Assembly: GCF_017921835.1 (NCBI RefSeq)
Contig: NZ_JAGEMN010000005.1
Location: 98,844-162,843, forward strand
Direction of reading: 5' to 3'
Origin: Sporosarcina sp. 6E9
GTDB taxonomy: Bacteria > Bacillota > Bacilli > Bacillales_A > Planococcaceae
DNA: 64,000 nucleotides
Part shown: positions 53,696-64,000 of the stretch, piece by piece
How positions within the stretch are numbered: position 1 is the stretch's first letter
How the letters are laid out: every line of letters starts with the position of its first letter
The notes under the pieces: model-generated
The model's input: the letters and a program-made list of their open reading frames with translations, nothing else
Databases searched by the model: none
Told to the model about the DNA's origin: nothing
Translations under genes and position numbers: made by a program

Positions 53696-54046
53696 CTACT
53701 TACCATTTTTTTTTATCACACGTGCAATACGCAAAACATGCTGCAAACTTTTCTTCGTTTCATGAAAGTCCTTTGATGCCGCTTGATGCCTTGCAATAAT
53801 AATGTAATCCATATCATTTTGAATTTCATCTTTCATTTCCAAAAAAGATTGTCTAATATAGCGTTTTATGCGATTTCTTGTCACCGCATTGCCAATTTTT
53901 TTGCTAACAGAGAGTCCAATACGAAATTCGGCTTGTCCCTCTTTTCGGTAACAATAAACGACAAATTGTCGATTCGCAAATGATTTTCCTCTTTTAAAAA
54001 CAAATTGAAATTCTTTATCTTTTTTAATTCGCTGGCGCTTATTCAT
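53696..54046 (-). CDS. rnpA: Ribonuclease P protein component
   Basis: This small basic protein binds the RNase P RNA and helps to recognise the 5' leader of pre-tRNAs. Its conserved core is [18 protein letters not shown] and [25 protein letters not shown], the RNR motif region. The ATG at 54046 gives 116 residues, normal for the family, with AGGTG 8 bases upstream; a start 23 codons earlier adds an unrelated N-terminus. It is between rpmH and yidC. A terminator-like hairpin separates it from rpmH. Confidence 0.95.
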   Translation of the reverse strand: MNKRQRIKKDKEFQFVFKRGKSFANRQFVVYCYRKEGQAEFRIGLSVSKKIGNAVTRNRIKRYIRQSFLEMKDEIQNDMDYIIIARHQAASKDFHETKKSLQHVLRIARVIKKNGK

Positions 54047-54158
54047 TAAACTTACACCTGCTCCGTTACTAGTATTGGTTTTATATAAAATTTCGAAAAG
54101 GCTGTCTGGCTTCATAATATCATGTTCCAGATCAACCTTTTCGAAACAACAAGTTCTA

Positions 54159-54190
54159 CAAAAAAAAGACCACTGGATGTCAGTGGCCTT
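54159..54190 (-). terminator. Hairpin with U-tract after rpmH
   Basis: On the minus strand AAGGCCACTG pairs with CAGTGGTCTT (one G-T pair), then TTTTTTTT. It overlaps the rpmH stop and may attenuate transcription into rnpA. Confidence 0.8.
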
Positions 54191-54326
54191 ATGCTGAAAG
54201 TTTTTTTCTTCCTTTGAGCCTACGAGCTGCGATAATTCTGCGCCCGCTTTTCGTGCTCATTCTTGCACGGAAGCCGTGAACTTTACTACGTTTTCTTGTA
54301 TTTGGTTGGAATGTACGTTTTGTCAT
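54189..54326 (-). CDS. rpmH: 50S ribosomal protein L34
   Basis: This is a 45-residue basic protein of the large subunit. The sequence begins [20 protein letters not shown], continues with [20 protein letters not shown] and ends KKLSA, as expected. One residue (Thr2) is added relative to the 44-residue B. subtilis form. GGAGGTG lies 7 bases before the ATG. The gene runs away from oriC with a strong promoter 53 bases upstream, and is followed by rnpA. Confidence 0.97.
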   Translation of the reverse strand: MTKRTFQPNTRKRSKVHGFRARMSTKSGRRIIAARRLKGRKKLSA

Positions 54327-54378
54327 ATTAAGACACCTCCTGCTTGATTGTCATTGAAACCGCGTGACAGTCCTAATA

Positions 54379-54407
54379 AGTATAATGAAATTCTTATAAG
54401 ATGTCAA
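54379..54407 (-). promoter_or_regulatory. Strong sigma-A promoter of rpmH
   Basis: On the minus strand TTGACA (54407 to 54402), a 17-base spacer and TATACT (54384 to 54379), a near-consensus promoter about 50 bases before rpmH. It points away from dnaA. Confidence 0.88.
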
Positions 54408-54456
54408 TCATTTATTTTAACAAAGTACTCTCCACATTTATTCTTTCCAAGATTAG

Positions 54457-54751
54457 TTATCCACATACCGAAATCAAAAATCTGAAAATCCTTGTGCATA
54501 CAAATTTAATTATTTTTTTCTCTGTCGACAGTTATCGACAAGATTTTCACATATAAACGCCTGTGGATAAGGGTTTTATCAACAACGAATTAGATTGTGG
54601 ATAAGGCCTTAGACTCCTTGTAATAATCGACGTTGCCTGTTACAATGAGAAAGATTTAATTGTGCACAATCTAAAAACCAAATTTGTTATCCACAATTGT
54701 TGATACGTTGTGGATAATTTTTTCCCCACTTTTGCATAATTGTTATCCACA
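54457..54751. other. oriC: oriC part 1: DnaA-box array upstream of dnaA
   Basis: Six perfect 9-base DnaA boxes occur: TTATCCACA at 54457, 54687 and 54743, and TGTGGATAA at 54562, 54596 and 54709. TTATCGACA at 54532 is one base off. They alternate in orientation across 300 bases of A/T-rich sequence that carries no gene. This is incA/B-like upstream oriC of Bacillus. The region from 54,327 to 54,817 also contains the rpmH and dnaA promoters. Confidence 0.92.
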
Positions 54752-54772
54752 CGAGTGAATTATGTGTATAAT
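54743..54772 (+). promoter_or_regulatory. Candidate dnaA promoter
   Basis: TATAAT at 54767-54772 is a consensus -10; the matching -35 region (near TTATCC at 54743) is the last DnaA box itself. DnaA binding there would compete with RNA polymerase, in line with known dnaA autoregulation. Confidence 0.6.
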
Positions 54773-54817
54773 ACATATTTCCGCATATGTAGATTACATA
54801 GTAAAGGAGGTAACTAG

Positions 54818-56167
54818 TTGAAGCACTTAGAAGAATTATGGACAAAAGTGTTGTCGCAAATAGAAGAAAGAATTTCAAGGCCTAGTTTTGAAACGTGGCT
54901 CAAATCGACGAAATTAATCTCTTATGAAGAAGAGGTTGTTACAATCGCCGCTCCAAATACGTTCTCTAAAGATTGGCTTGAAAATCATTATGTCCATTTA
55001 ATAACTGGCATTTTATCCGAATTAACTGGGGAGGATCGGTTAATTCGATTTATCGTGCCTAAAGACATGCAAGAAAATGACTTTATGTTACCGAAACCGA
55101 TTGAAAAAACTGTCGAAACGGTGAATTCAAATTCAAGGGCTGGCATGTTGAATTCCAAATACACGTTTGACACATTCGTTATTGGCTCGGGTAACCGTTT
55201 CGCGCATGCTGCTTCGCTAGCTGTTGCAGAGGCACCAGCCAAGGCTTATAACCCTCTCTTCATATATGGAGGCGTTGGTTTAGGAAAAACGCACTTGATG
55301 CATGCGATTGGTCATTATGTAATTGATCAAAAACCAGATGCAAAGGTCGTTTATTTAACATCTGAAAAGTTCACCAATGAATTTATTAATTCAATTCGTG
55401 ACAATAAAGCCGTTGAATTCCGAAATAAGTACCGGAATGTAGATGTCCTATTAATTGATGATATTCAGTTCCTTGCTGGAAAAGAACAAACACAAGAAGA
55501 ATTCTTCCATACATTCAATACGTTGCATGAAGAATTCAAGCAAATCGTCATATCCAGTGATCGGCCGCCAAAAGAGATTCCAACTTTAGAAGATCGCCTC
55601 AGATCCCGCTTTGAATGGGGGCTTATCACAGATATAACGCCGCCAGATTTGGAAACGAGGATTGCGATTTTACGGAAAAAAGCTAAAGCAGATGGTCTAC
55701 TGGATATTCCAAACGAAGTCATGATGTATATCGCAAATCAAATCGACACGAATATACGTGAATTAGAAGGCGCTCTTATTCGAGTCGTCGCTTATTCCTC
55801 ATTGGTTAATAGCGACATAACAATGGATTTGGCAGCAGATGCTTTAAAAGATATTATTCCAAATGACACGCCGCGTACTGTGACAATCTTAGATATCCAA
55901 AAAACAGTTGGTAGTCACTTTAACATGCGTTTAGAAGACTTTTCTGCGAAGAAACGTACGCGTGCTGTTGCATTTCCGCGTCAAATCGCTATGTATTTAT
56001 CACGAGAGCTTACTGATTTTTCTTTACCGAAGATTGGTTCTGAGTTTGGTGGACGAGATCACTCAACTGTTATACACGCGCATGACAAAATTCGATCAAT
56101 GCTAAAAGATGATCAATTACTACAACAAGATATTCAAGATATAAAGAAACTACTTGGGCGCGGTTAG
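54818..56167 (+). CDS. dnaA: Replication initiator DnaA
   Basis: This AAA+ initiator binds DnaA boxes and melts oriC. Domain I (1-85) begins [32 protein letters not shown]; domain III has the Walker [16 protein letters not shown] near residue 152, Walker [14 protein letters not shown] near 213 and an arginine finger segment LRSRFEWGL near 276; domain IV ends in the DNA-binding [15 protein letters not shown] near residue 420. Its 449 residues are normal. The start is TTG, with AAGGAGG 7-8 bases upstream. Boxes precede and follow the gene, so initiation is probably split as in B. subtilis. Confidence 0.98.
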   Translation: MKHLEELWTKVLSQIEERISRPSFETWLKSTKLISYEEEVVTIAAPNTFSKDWLENHYVHLITGILSELTGEDRLIRFIVPKDMQENDFMLPKPIEKTVETVNSNSRAGMLNSKYTFDTFVIGSGNRFAHAASLAVAEAPAKAYNPLFIYGGVGLGKTHLMHAIGHYVIDQKPDAKVVYLTSEKFTNEFINSIRDNKAVEFRNKYRNVDVLLIDDIQFLAGKEQTQEEFFHTFNTLHEEFKQIVISSDRPPKEIPTLEDRLRSRFEWGLITDITPPDLETRIAILRKKAKADGLLDIPNEVMMYIANQIDTNIRELEGALIRVVAYSSLVNSDITMDLAADALKDIIPNDTPRTVTILDIQKTVGSHFNMRLEDFSAKKRTRAVAFPRQIAMYLSRELTDFSLPKIGSEFGGRDHSTVIHAHDKIRSMLKDDQLLQQDIQDIKKLLGRG

Positions 56168-56219
56168 ACTGTTAGTAACCTAGAATAACTAGTGCATACT
56201 TATAAACTAGTTATGAACA

Positions 56220-56319
56220 TGTGGAAAACGTGAGACTAGTAATGAAATAGGACTTATCCACGTATCCACAGGCCCTATTACTATTACTACTATTTTTAAT
56301 AACTAATATAAATATATAG
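56220..56319. other. oriC: oriC part 2: DnaA boxes, DnaA-trios and AT-rich unwinding element
   Basis: Between dnaA and dnaN are TTATCCACG (56254-56262) and GTATCCACA (56262-56270), then a GC step GGCC, then CTA/TTA triplets (56275-56292, six in phase) and about 27 A/T bases (56293-56319). A TGTGGAAAA box-like site is at 56220. The order box-GC-trio-DUE equals the basal unwinding system of B. subtilis, in which DnaA filaments invade along the trios. Confidence 0.88.
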
Positions 56320-56333
56320 GCGAGGGGTATGAC

Positions 56334-57470
56334 ATGAAATTTGAAATTAAAAGAGATGAACTTCTCGATGGCTTAAATGATGTAATGAAAGCAATCAGTC
56401 AAAAAGTAGCCATTCCAATTTTGACAGGTATAAAAATCGAAGTGAATGAAAAAGGAATGACGATGACAGGTAGTGATTCTGACATTACAATCTGTACATT
56501 CATTCCAGCGGAACGTGACGGAGAATCATTAATTAAAGTAATCGAAACTGGTAACATCGTTTTACAAGCAAGAGTCTTTAGTGAAATTGTTCGTAAACTA
56601 CCGACCAATGAAGTGAAAATCGAAATTAAAGATGGTTTCCAAACATTAATTCGCTCAGGTAAATCTGAATTTAAATTAATCGGTTCAAATCCTGATGATT
56701 ACCCTGTTCTTCCGGATGTAAAGGACGAACATAGTTTTTCACTTCCTGCCGATCTCATGAAATCAATTATTCGTGAAACGGTATTCGCCGTATCTCAACA
56801 AGAAACGCGGCCAATTTTAACAGGCGTACAATGGGTAGCTGAAAACGGAAAACTTTCTTGCGTAGCTACAGACAGTCACAGACTTGCAAGAAGGCTTACT
56901 TCTCCAGAAGAAATGCCGACAGATCCATTAAGCATTGTTATTCCAGGTAAAAGCCTTCAGGAATTAAATAAAATATTGCCTGATAATAATGATCCGATTG
57001 AAATTCTAATCACTGAACAACAAATACTATTTAAAACGGCTAACGTATTGTTTTATTCCCGATTACTTGAAGGAAATTATCCCGATACATCTAGATTAAT
57101 CCCAAATGAAAATAAAACATCGGTGATAGTTAACGGTCGTTCTTTACTACAAGCGATTGATCGTGCATCATTACTAGCAAGGGAAGAACGTAATAATATC
57201 GTTCGTTTTTCAACAGATGAAGGCAAAGTCATTGAAGTTTCTTCAAATTCACCTGAAGTAGGAAATGTTGAAGAAATGGTTGAAGCCATTAACGTAACAG
57301 GTGAAGAACTAAAAATTTCATTTAGTGCTAAATACATGATGGATGCTTTACGTGCAATTGACGGGCAAGATGTAGAAATACAATTTACCGGCGCAATGCG
57401 ACCATTCATTTTAAAATCAGTGAACGATGACTCAATTCTTCAACTGATTCTTCCGGTTCGAACATATTAA
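56334..57470 (+). CDS. dnaN: DNA polymerase III beta subunit (sliding clamp)
   Basis: This ring-forming clamp tethers polymerase to DNA. It has the three repeated beta domains in 378 residues, starting KFEIKRDELLDGLNDVMKAISQKVAIPILTGIKIEV, and ends with RPFILKSVNDDSILQLILPVRTY, the C-terminal pocket that binds clamp-binding motifs. The ATG has GAGGGG at about 8 bases. It follows dnaA across the second half of oriC and has its own terminator, so the dnaA-dnaN pair probably forms one unit in which the unwinding region lies in the leader of dnaN. Confidence 0.97.
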   Translation: MKFEIKRDELLDGLNDVMKAISQKVAIPILTGIKIEVNEKGMTMTGSDSDITICTFIPAERDGESLIKVIETGNIVLQARVFSEIVRKLPTNEVKIEIKDGFQTLIRSGKSEFKLIGSNPDDYPVLPDVKDEHSFSLPADLMKSIIRETVFAVSQQETRPILTGVQWVAENGKLSCVATDSHRLARRLTSPEEMPTDPLSIVIPGKSLQELNKILPDNNDPIEILITEQQILFKTANVLFYSRLLEGNYPDTSRLIPNENKTSVIVNGRSLLQAIDRASLLAREERNNIVRFSTDEGKVIEVSSNSPEVGNVEEMVEAINVTGEELKISFSAKYMMDALRAIDGQDVEIQFTGAMRPFILKSVNDDSILQLILPVRTY

Positions 57471-57471
57471 T

Positions 57472-57506
57472 AAAAAAGGATAGTCGATAAAAGACTATCC
57501 TTTTTT
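57472..57506 (+). terminator. Rho-independent terminator after dnaN
   Basis: Stem AAAAAAGGATAGTC / GACTATCCTTTTTT, 14 perfect pairs with a 7-base loop. The yaaA-recF unit then needs its own promoter; TTTACT, 17 bases, TAAAAT (57504-57532) is a possible one. Confidence 0.93.
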
Positions 57507-57569
57507 ACTTATTGCCGAACTTCTTGTAAAATAGAAAGAACCATTAAATTATGAAAGGTTGAACGCGAA

Positions 57570-57809
57570 TTGAATGATTTAAAAATAAATACAGAATTCA
57601 TAACGCTTGGCCAGCTACTCAAGATGACGAACGCTATTAGTTCCGGTGGCATGGCTAAATGGTATCTCGATGAACATATTGTTTATGTGAACGGTGAAGA
57701 GGAGCAGCGTCGTGGAAAAAAACTACGCAATGATGATGTTATAAAACTGCCCGAGGTCGGCACTTTTAAAATTATTGAAGAGACAAATGGCTCATCGGAT
57801 GTTTATTGA
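57570..57809 (+). CDS. yaaA: S4-domain protein YaaA (RlbA)
   Basis: This is a 79-residue RNA-binding protein with an S4-like fold ([49 protein letters not shown]). Homologues lie between dnaN and recF in nearly all Firmicutes and are thought to act in ribosome assembly. The start is TTG; an SD AAAGG lies somewhat far upstream. The gene overlaps recF by 11 bases, so the two are co-translated. Confidence 0.93.
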   Translation: MNDLKINTEFITLGQLLKMTNAISSGGMAKWYLDEHIVYVNGEEEQRRGKKLRNDDVIKLPEVGTFKIIEETNGSSDVY

Positions 57810-58917
57810 GCAACTTGCTTTAACTAATTACCGAAACTATAAAACCCTTGATTTATCTTTTTCCCCGCAAATCAACGTATTAATCGGCGAAAACGCACAA
57901 GGAAAGACGAATATCATGGAAGCAATCTATGTACTTTCAATGGCAAAATCGCACAGGACATCAAATGATCGTGATTTAATACGTTGGGACGAAGAATATG
58001 GTAAAATAGAAGGTAGCGTCCAGCGTAAATATGGGAGACTTCCGCTAGAACTTATTATTTCTAAAAAAGGAAAGAAAGCGCGAGTCAACCATCTCGAGCA
58101 AAATCGTTTAAGCCTTTATATCGGGCAATTAAATGTTGTGATGTTCGCACCTGAGGATTTAAATCTCGTGAAAGGAAGCCCGTCCGTAAGAAGACGATTC
58201 CTTGACATGGAGATTGGCCAAATATCTCCGGTATATCTTCATGATCTTTTAACGTTCCAAAAAATATTAAGGCAACGAAACGCGATATTGAGAGATAATC
58301 GCGGTAAATCTAATTTTAATGATGTCATGTTTGATGTATATACAGAGCAGTATATTCAAGTGGCTGTACAAATTATTCGTAAAAGATTTTATTTCATGGA
58401 ACTTCTTCAAAAATGGGCGGAACCGATTCACCAAGGTATTTCCCGCGGAATGGAATCACTTAAAGTATCATATGGAACACTAAAAGGCATTGAATCGGGG
58501 CAGACTCAAGAAGAAATGGAATCCGTGCTTGAACAAAGACTACTTGAAATGCGGCAACGCGAATTGGATAGAGGTTTAACACTCATCGGTCCTCATCGTG
58601 ATGACCTGCATTTTTTCGTCAACGGATATGATATCCAAACTTTCGGTTCGCAAGGTCAACAACGAACAACAGCTTTGTCTTTGAAACTCGCTGAAATTGA
58701 ACTTGTGAAGCAAGAAGTCGGGGAATCACCCGTATTACTTTTGGATGATGTGTTATCTGAGCTAGATGATTATCGACAATCTCATTTATTAAACACGATT
58801 CAAGGAGAAGTTCAAACCTTTGTTACAACGACGAATATAGCTGGGATTGATCATGAAACAATTCGCCAAGCCAATATTTTTGAAGTAAATGCAGGATCAG
58901 TAGTTAACAAAGAGTAA
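57799..58917 (+). CDS. recF: DNA replication and repair protein RecF
   Basis: This SMC-like ATPase helps to load RecA at gapped DNA. Walker [29 protein letters not shown] lies near residue 30, the signature [20 protein letters not shown] near residue 283 and Walker [16 protein letters not shown] near residue 312. The ATG at 57799 gives the family N-terminus [14 protein letters not shown]; an in-frame ATG at 57787 has the better SD (GAAGAG) and would add four residues. It overlaps yaaA. The next gene is gyrB; the remB (yaaB) gene that B. subtilis has in between is absent, because the gap is only 74 bases. Confidence 0.95.
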   Translation: MFIEQLALTNYRNYKTLDLSFSPQINVLIGENAQGKTNIMEAIYVLSMAKSHRTSNDRDLIRWDEEYGKIEGSVQRKYGRLPLELIISKKGKKARVNHLEQNRLSLYIGQLNVVMFAPEDLNLVKGSPSVRRRFLDMEIGQISPVYLHDLLTFQKILRQRNAILRDNRGKSNFNDVMFDVYTEQYIQVAVQIIRKRFYFMELLQKWAEPIHQGISRGMESLKVSYGTLKGIESGQTQEEMESVLEQRLLEMRQRELDRGLTLIGPHRDDLHFFVNGYDIQTFGSQGQQRTTALSLKLAEIELVKQEVGESPVLLLDDVLSELDDYRQSHLLNTIQGEVQTFVTTTNIAGIDHETIRQANIFEVNAGSVVNKE

Positions 58918-58985
58918 AAGTTAGGTTTTGTGCATATGCACGCACGTATCATGCTAGGTGGTATACGTTCAGAAAGGAAAGGTGA

Positions 58986-60917
<1,932 letters not shown>

Positions 60918-60948
60918 TAACAGAAGGTATTGAAAGGAGTTTACCAAC

Positions 60949-63501
60949 ATGGCAGATATGCCGAATCGTGGTGTCCAAGGGATTAACATTAGTACGGAAA
61001 TGAAAACTTCATTCCTCGATTATGCAATGAGTGTTATCGTTTCTCGTGCACTTCCAGACGTAAGAGATGGACTAAAACCGGTTCACCGCCGTATTTTATA
61101 CGCAATGCAGGATTTAGGGAACACTGCAGATAAACCGCATAAAAAGTCTGCACGTATTGTCGGGGATGTAATCGGTAAGTATCACCCGCATGGTGATAGC
61201 GCTGTTTACGATACGATGGTACGTATGGCACAAGACTTTAACTATCGGTATATGCTTGTTGATGGACATGGGAACTTTGGTTCTGTCGATGGTGACTCTG
61301 CAGCCGCAATGCGTTATACAGAATCTAGAATGTCCAGAATTGCAATGGAACTTTTAAGAGATATCAACAAAGATACAATTGATTATCAAGATAACTATGA
61401 TGGTCAGGAAAGAGAACCTATCGTTTTACCGAGCCGTTATCCTAATTTGCTCGTCAATGGATCTTCCGGGATTGCTGTTGGAATGGCAACAAATATTCCA
61501 CCGCATCATCTCGGAGAATCAATAGACGCAGTATTGGCGCTATCGGAAAACCCAGAAATCACGACTGAAGAATTAATGGAGATAATGCCTGGTCCTGATT
61601 TTCCGACAGGTGGTATTATTTTAGGCCGTAGCGGAATTAGACGAGCCTATGAAACTGGTCGTGGATCAGTGATTATTCGAGGAAAAGTCGAGATTGAACA
61701 AAAGGCAAATGGTAGAGAAACCATACTCGTTAACGAATTACCCTTTCAAGTAAACAAAGCACGATTAATAGAGAAAATTGCCGAATTAGTTCGAGACAAA
61801 AAAATAGACGGTATTACCGATTTAAGAGATGAATCAGATCGTACTGGAATGCGAATTGTTATCGAGGTTCGTCGTGATGCAAATGCCAATGTATTATTAA
61901 ATAATTTATATAAACAAACCGCGTTACAGTCAAGTTTCGGTGTTAACATGTTAGCACTGGTCGACGGTCAACCGAAACTACTTGCATTAAAAGAAATCTT
62001 ATACCATTACTTAGAACATCAAAAAGTCGTTATTCGCAGACGTACGCAATATGATTTAAAACGTGCAGAAGATCGCGCACATATTTTAGAAGGTTTGCGT
62101 ATTGCGCTAGATAACATAGATGCAATCATCTCACTCATTCGTGGTTCTAAGAATACGGATGAAGCTAAGACTGGTTTAATTGATAAATTTAGTTTATCTG
62201 AGCGCCAGGCTCAGGCGATACTCGATATGCGTCTACAACGTTTGACAGGTTTAGAGCGAGATAAGATTGAAGATGAATATAATTCACTTCAAGTACTAAT
62301 TACTGAACTTCGAGCGATTCTTGCAGACGAAGTAAAGTTGTTAGAAATTATTCGCGAAGAATTACTTGAGTTAAAAGAACGTTACGGCGATAAACGTCGA
62401 ACTGAAATTACTCTAGGTGGCGCGGAAATGATTGAGGATGAGGATCTTATTCCAGTCGAGAACTCTGTACTGACACTAACCCATAACGGTTATATTAAAC
62501 GTTTACCTGCGAGTACATACCGTAGTCAACGTCGAGGCGGTCGTGGAATTCAGGGAATGGGAACAAATGATGATGATTTCGTTGAACATCTGTTAAATAC
62601 GTCAACACACGACACAATTCTATTCTTTACGAGCAAAGGACGAGTTTTCCGCACAAAAGGCTATGAAGTTCCAGAATTTAGCCGTACGGCGAAGGGTCTT
62701 CCAATCATTAACTTGCTTGGTGTAGATAAAGAAGAAAAAGTAACAGCAATGATTCCAGTAGACGAATTTGAAGAAGATAAGTATTTCTTCTTTGTTACTC
62801 AAAATGGGATAGCTAAAAGGACGCCTGTTGCAGCATTTGCAAATATTAGATCGAACGGACTCATCGCACTTACACTTCGCGATGACGATGAACTGATTGG
62901 CGTTAAAATGACGAGTGGCGAGGAAGAAATTGTCATCGGAACAAGAGATGGCATGCTTATTAAATTCAACGAAACCGATATTCGATCAATGGGTCGTATA
63001 GCCGGCGGTGTTCGCGGTATCCGTTTACGCAAAGGTGACATTGCAGTTGGCATGGATGTTGTGGATGAAGGGAAAGAAATCCTGGTCGTAACAGAAAAAG
63101 GGTTTGGAAAACGTACACCACAAGAAGAATATCGTATTCAATCACGTGGTGGTTATGGACTTAAAACACTTCATGTAACCGAACGAAACGGATCACTTGT
63201 TGCAATGAAAGCTGTAGATGGATCAGAAGACTTGATGCTTATTACAATACATGGCATCTTAATTCGAATGGACATCAGCGATATTTCTGTAATTGGAAGA
63301 AGTACGCAAGGGGTTCGCTTAATTCGACTTGGAGAAGATGAACTCGTTGCGACTGTTGCAAAAGTTGTAAAAGATGATGAAGAAGATAATATCGAAGAAG
63401 ATAGTAACGCAATAGGTGAACCTCAGATTAACGAAGAAGATTCTATAGTAGATGAATCTGACTCCTTAATAGAAGAAGATCCAAATGACGGGGAAGAATA
63501 A
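60949..63501 (+). CDS. gyrA: DNA gyrase subunit A
   Basis: This is the DNA-cleaving subunit of gyrase. The catalytic Tyr123 is in AMRYTESRM. The quinolone-resistance region reads [16 protein letters not shown], with Ser84 and Asp88, so the usual resistance changes are not seen. Six beta-pinwheel repeats follow from about residue 500, with the GyrA-box [11 protein letters not shown]. The C-terminal 40 residues are very acidic. Its 850 residues include this tail. AAAGGAG precedes the ATG. It is 31 bases after gyrB and is the last protein gene before the rRNA operon. Confidence 0.98.
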   Translation: MADMPNRGVQGINISTEMKTSFLDYAMSVIVSRALPDVRDGLKPVHRRILYAMQDLGNTADKPHKKSARIVGDVIGKYHPHGDSAVYDTMVRMAQDFNYRYMLVDGHGNFGSVDGDSAAAMRYTESRMSRIAMELLRDINKDTIDYQDNYDGQEREPIVLPSRYPNLLVNGSSGIAVGMATNIPPHHLGESIDAVLALSENPEITTEELMEIMPGPDFPTGGIILGRSGIRRAYETGRGSVIIRGKVEIEQKANGRETILVNELPFQVNKARLIEKIAELVRDKKIDGITDLRDESDRTGMRIVIEVRRDANANVLLNNLYKQTALQSSFGVNMLALVDGQPKLLALKEILYHYLEHQKVVIRRRTQYDLKRAEDRAHILEGLRIALDNIDAIISLIRGSKNTDEAKTGLIDKFSLSERQAQAILDMRLQRLTGLERDKIEDEYNSLQVLITELRAILADEVKLLEIIREELLELKERYGDKRRTEITLGGAEMIEDEDLIPVENSVLTLTHNGYIKRLPASTYRSQRRGGRGIQGMGTNDDDFVEHLLNTSTHDTILFFTSKGRVFRTKGYEVPEFSRTAKGLPIINLLGVDKEEKVTAMIPVDEFEEDKYFFFVTQNGIAKRTPVAAFANIRSNGLIALTLRDDDELIGVKMTSGEEEIVIGTRDGMLIKFNETDIRSMGRIAGGVRGIRLRKGDIAVGMDVVDEGKEILVVTEKGFGKRTPQEEYRIQSRGGYGLKTLHVTERNGSLVAMKAVDGSEDLMLITIHGILIRMDISDISVIGRSTQGVRLIRLGEDELVATVAKVVKDDEEDNIEEDSNAIGEPQINEEDSIVDESDSLIEEDPNDGEE

Positions 63502-63518
63502 GTTGATTTAATACACTC

Positions 63519-63554
63519 TGCCAACGGGCTAACCTAGCCTCGTTGGCATTTTTT
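63519..63554 (+). terminator. Rho-independent terminator after gyrA
   Basis: Stem TGCCAACG-GGCT / AGCC-CGTTGGCA with one bulge, followed by TTTTTT. It isolates gyrA from the rRNA operon. Confidence 0.92.
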
Positions 63555-63641
63555 CTTCTATGGAATCAACAAAGAGCTTAAGAATAGTTAATGATTAAAT
63601 CGACCACAAGTTATTTCAATTAACTTTCTATTGTTTTGCTA

Positions 63642-63670
63642 TTGTAATTAAAATAATAAGGTGGTATAGT
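63642..63670 (+). promoter_or_regulatory. Candidate rRNA operon promoter P1
   Basis: TTGTAA (63642-63647), a 17-base spacer and TATAGT (63665-63670), with TGG directly before the -10 (extended -10). It lies 96 bases upstream of the second promoter, the usual tandem layout of Bacillus rrn operons. Confidence 0.55.
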
Positions 63671-63737
63671 TATGAATGTCGCCAAACCGACCATATAAAG
63701 ACCACATAAACGACGAAAAAGAAATTATAAATAGTTG

Positions 63738-63766
63738 TTGACACAGTCAAGCAAGTTTGGTATGAT
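63738..63766 (+). promoter_or_regulatory. rRNA operon promoter P2
   Basis: TTGACA (63738-63743), exactly 17 bases, TATGAT (63761-63766) is a near-consensus promoter. The leader after it has the typical rrn features, including CCTTGAAAACTGAACA around 63838 and the GAAACT/AGTTTC stem before 16S. The other bases of the 63,555-63,950 gap hold no gene that I can see. Confidence 0.88.
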
Positions 63767-63950
63767 ATAAGAGTTGCTGTCGAGAGATGGTAACGCAGAA
63801 GATAATATGTAAGCGAAATTCATACTTATATAATGAACCTTGAAAACTGAACAGCAAAACGTCAAGATATAATGTTTCGTTAAATCGAAACAAAACGAAT
63901 CTTCGGATTCAAAGTCAGCAAAATGAAACTCGAGCTATTCAAGTTTCTCT

Positions 63951-64000
63951 ATTATGGAGAGTTTGATCCTGGCTCAGGACGAACGCTGGCGGCATGCCTA
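63951..64000 (+). rRNA. rrs: 16S ribosomal RNA gene, first bases only
   Basis: The universal 16S 5' end is present: GAGTTTGATCCTGGCTCAG begins at 63959 and GGACGAACGCTGGCGGC follows. The mature 5' end is estimated about eight bases upstream by comparison with E. coli. The window edge cuts the gene. Confidence 0.97.

Overview
The window is a low-GC Gram-positive chromosome segment around the replication origin. The gene order rpmH-dnaA-dnaN-yaaA-recF-gyrB-gyrA-rrn, the walRKHIJ-htrA block, the many TTG and GTG starts with strong Shine-Dalgarno (SD) sites, and a yyaC sporulation gene point to an endospore-forming member of the Bacillales. The protein sequences look most like Planococcaceae (Sporosarcina-like), which is an inference. 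Genes left of oriC (position about 54,500) run mainly on the minus strand and those to the right on the plus strand, so most are co-directional with replication.

Layout. 1-24,800 is accessory and metabolic: a methionine-type ABC importer (metI, metQ) with an M20 amidohydrolase; a CoA-transferase with a LytTR regulator; an MFS carrier; a phosphodiesterase; a lipoprotein; an ABC exporter pair; a nucleoside transporter; an acyl-CoA ligase; RluF; an NlpC/P60 hydrolase; a LysR regulator divergent from a CofE-like protein; a Nudix hydrolase and two DUF genes; and a PfoR-like permease plus D-lactate dehydrogenase pair preceded by two Rex-type operators. 24,849-34,290 holds rlmH, a DnaA-box cluster with a small CxxH/CxxC gene, the htrA/wal block, and an M23 endopeptidase gene broken by an in-frame amber codon. 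34,621-40,774 carries dnaB helicase, rplI, gdpP, yybS, rpsR, ssb and rpsF. 40,919-53,636 holds membrane genes, ychF, the soj/spo0J/noc partition genes with two parS sites, rsmG, mnmG, mnmE, jag and yidC. 53,696-64,000 holds rnpA, rpmH, a two-part oriC, dnaA to gyrA, tandem rRNA promoters and the first bases of a 16S rRNA gene.

How it fits together. The right half is replication, segregation, RNA modification and membrane-insertion machinery. Its cis sites are visible: DnaA boxes, DnaA-trios, parS, and an SD-sequestering leader at rpsF. The wal block and the broken M23 gene are linked by a candidate WalR box. The left half is metabolic, and its clearest regulatory link is the putative Rex control of D-lactate dehydrogenase.

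I see no CRISPR array, prophage, intact insertion sequence or tRNA gene. Nothing here is clearly a wholly new system. The most unusual items are the interrupted M23 gene, the Rex-controlled PfoR/D-LDH pair, the CofE-like gene, and the DnaA-box cluster far from oriC.
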